DNA of 64,000 bases. Source: Pseudomonas fluorescens (GTDB lineage Bacteria > Pseudomonadota > Gammaproteobacteria > Pseudomonadales > Pseudomonadaceae). The position numbers and the translations under genes are program-made. The first letter of the stretch is position 1; the number at the start of each line of letters is the position of its first letter. Shown piece by piece: positions 62,635 to 64,000 of the stretch. Where the stretch lies: positions 415,558 through 479,557 of the forward strand of contig NZ_CABVHK010000001.1 of assembly GCF_902497785.1 (NCBI RefSeq), given 5' to 3'. The notes under the pieces were generated by a model. It was not told the origin of the DNA and ran no database searches. It saw only the letters and a list, made by a program, of their open reading frames with translations.

Positions 62635-63333
62635 ATGTCCAATTCACTCATGCCGCGCAGCGCGTTTCTTCGCGGTGCCGTGGCGATCATGCCGTTATCA
62701 CTGGCGACGGCGCCGTGGGGGTTGCTCGCGGGGTCCATGGCCATCGAAGCCAATCTCACACCGCTGCAAGGCCAGGGGTTGTCGAGCATCGTGTTTGCCG
62801 GTGCCGCGCAATTGGTGGCCATCGGCATGCTCAAGGGCGGCGCCGGGATTTTTTCGATTCTGCTGACCACCTTGCTCCTGACGTCCCAGCATTTGCTTTA
62901 CGGAATGAGCCTGCGCTCGGTGATTTCGCCGCTGCCAGGGCGCTGGCGGGTGGGGTTGGGTTTTTTGCTCACTGATGAACTGTTCGCCCTGACCAGCCAG
63001 CATGACAAACAGCAGTTCAACCGCTGGTACGCGCTGGGCGTGGGCCTGACGTTCTACATCGCGTGGAACCTCTTCACCCTCGCCGGCATTGTGCTCGGCA
63101 GCAGCATCCCGGGGCTGGAGCATTTGGGCCTGGACTTCTCCATTGCCGCCACGTTCATCGCCCTGATCACCCCGGTGGTGCGCAATGTTCCGACGGTGGT
63201 TTGCGTGGCGGTGTCGCTATTCTGCTCGGTGTTGTTCAGCTATTGGCAATGGGGTTCGGCGTTGGTCCTGGCAGGGTTGGCGGGCATGACGGCGGGGTTC
63301 GTGTGCAATAAATTCTATGGTGGACGCGCATGA
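62635..63333 (+). CDS. azlC: Branched-chain amino acid exporter, large subunit
   Basis: A 232-residue membrane protein. AFLRGAVAIMPLSLATAPWG near the start and GLSSIVFAGAAQLVAIGMLK (about 50) are AzlC motifs; LTSQHLLYGMSLR (about 84) is the conserved middle. Overlaps azlD by four bases (ATGA), the standard pair that exports branched-chain amino acids or related compounds. Confidence 0.92.
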   Translation: MSNSLMPRSAFLRGAVAIMPLSLATAPWGLLAGSMAIEANLTPLQGQGLSSIVFAGAAQLVAIGMLKGGAGIFSILLTTLLLTSQHLLYGMSLRSVISPLPGRWRVGLGFLLTDELFALTSQHDKQQFNRWYALGVGLTFYIAWNLFTLAGIVLGSSIPGLEHLGLDFSIAATFIALITPVVRNVPTVVCVAVSLFCSVLFSYWQWGSALVLAGLAGMTAGFVCNKFYGGRA

Positions 63334-63644
63334 TGGTCTGGGCGGTGATTATCGGCATGGGGCTGTTGGTGTTCCTCAACCGCTACGTGTTTCTCGAACC
63401 GCGGCTGCCGGTGCGCTTGAGCAGCAATGCCCGGCAATTCCTCGGTTTTGCGGTGCCGGGGATGTTGACGGCGATTTGCGGGCCGATTGTGTTTATGCCG
63501 GATAAACAGCTGAATCTGCAGTGGGACAATCCGTATCTGATCAGTTCGCTGGTGGCGGTGGGGTTGGTTGTTTACACCCGCAGCACCTTGCTCAGCATGT
63601 TGTTGAGCATGGGGTTTTTCTTTTTGCTGCGCTGGTGGTGGTGA
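63330..63644 (+). CDS. azlD: Branched-chain amino acid exporter, small subunit
   Basis: A 104-residue protein with three helices, starting MMVWAVIIGMGLLVFLNRYV, with FLGFAVPGMLTAICGPIVF (about 47-65), the AzlD pattern. It stabilises or completes AzlC. Start ATG overlaps the azlC stop. Confidence 0.9.
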   Translation: MMVWAVIIGMGLLVFLNRYVFLEPRLPVRLSSNARQFLGFAVPGMLTAICGPIVFMPDKQLNLQWDNPYLISSLVAVGLVVYTRSTLLSMLLSMGFFFLLRWWW

Positions 63645-63709
63645 GGCGGGGGCTTGAATGTGTTCTACGCTTAAGGCTGATGGCTGATCTTTCAGGAAGA
63701 GAGGTGAAT

Positions 63710-63868
63710 ATGGCGAATGACCAAAAACGTTCCGGGTTGGTGGAAGACGATGATGAACCCACTGAGGAAGAGATTGAGCGTCAGAGGCGTTCTTCGCCGA
63801 CGTGGAAGCATCCTGATGATGGGAAGGAACTTTCGGATCGTGACAGGGAGTTTCCGTTGAAGCCTTGA
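63710..63868 (+). CDS. Small acidic hypothetical protein
   Basis: A 52-residue, highly charged, probably disordered protein (VEDDDEPTEEEIERQRRSSP, then WKHPDDGKELSDRDREFP). GAGAGGTG lies just before ATG 63710, a good ribosome site that supports expression. No family recognised. Confidence 0.6.
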   Translation: MANDQKRSGLVEDDDEPTEEEIERQRRSSPTWKHPDDGKELSDRDREFPLKP

Positions 63869-63889
63869 ATAGCCTGTTTTTTTAGGGGG

Positions 63890-64000
63890 CATATCCATTG
63901 CTGCGGTAACGGCGGCTATTGGTTTCGCCCTTACGGCGAGTCACTTTTGATAGAGCGCAAAAGTAACCCAAACGCTCTTGCCCCACCACTTGGCACCTCG
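63890..64000 (+). repeat. Large structured repeat, copy D (runs off the window)
   Basis: Begins CATATCCATTGCTGCGG and matches copies A and B up to the window end. Its first hairpin is ACTTTTG/CAAAAGT (63943-63964) with a different loop (atagagcg). Confidence 0.85.

Overview
The window is chromosomal DNA of a Pseudomonas, most likely of the P. fluorescens group. The evidence is high-GC coding with Pseudomonas-type gene families (two GGDEF proteins, a FecI/FecR/TonB-receptor trio, a TctCBA transporter, an export-signal Mqo, PpnN, AzlCD) and many paired REP palindromes of the GTGGGAGCGAGC type scattered between genes. No rRNA, tRNA, CRISPR, phage or transposase gene was recognised.

Region 1 (1-25143) is one exopolysaccharide locus. 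It has a chain-length protein (5' end outside the window) and its tyrosine kinase. A block on the opposite strand follows: galE, a periplasmic glycosidase and a Wzy-type polymerase. A long forward run then holds a Wzx flippase, a glycosyltransferase (GT), a second nearly identical Wzx, a GMC oxidoreductase with a tiny Tat-signal partner, two hexapeptide acyltransferases, four or five GTs, a VirK/DUF535 protein, a WecB/TagA GT, a GNAT/FemAB-like protein and a GT61 protein. It closes with a WcaJ/WbaP-type initiating phosphosugar transferase on the minus strand. Together these give a complete Wzx/Wzy-dependent pathway: lipid-linked initiation, sugar addition and decoration, flipping, polymerisation, length control and trimming. 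From memory the gene order resembles the Pea locus of P. putida; this needs a direct comparison. The most informative structure here is a 1,470-bp duplication carrying wzx. The first copy is followed by a fused 5'/3' scar of a GMC oxidoreductase gene whose intact relative follows the second copy.

Region 2 (25362-38463) holds housekeeping and transport genes: a large MscS channel, a LysR regulator divergent from a PuuB-like oxidase and a PotF-like binding protein (polyamine use), two small envelope genes, a chromate transporter, a TctCBA tricarboxylate transporter and a bile acid:sodium symporter-family protein.

Region 3 (38490-51310) starts with an isochorismatase-fold hydrolase plus a ketoglutarate-semialdehyde-type dehydrogenase, divergent from an HxlR regulator across a nearly symmetrical promoter. 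Next come an iron-type ECF sigma factor, FecR and TonB receptor operon, small proteins, a chemoreceptor and a short-form dihydroxy-acid dehydratase.

Region 4 (51694-64000) has mqo, then a gene-free stretch with three copies of a large structured repeat (two direct, one inverted; a fourth copy runs off the right edge). Two diguanylate cyclases, a GH13 enzyme, ppnN, DUF3087, DUF2784, azlCD and a small acidic protein follow. The repeats show paired base changes that keep a hairpin, so this gene-free stretch is the best candidate for an undescribed functional element.
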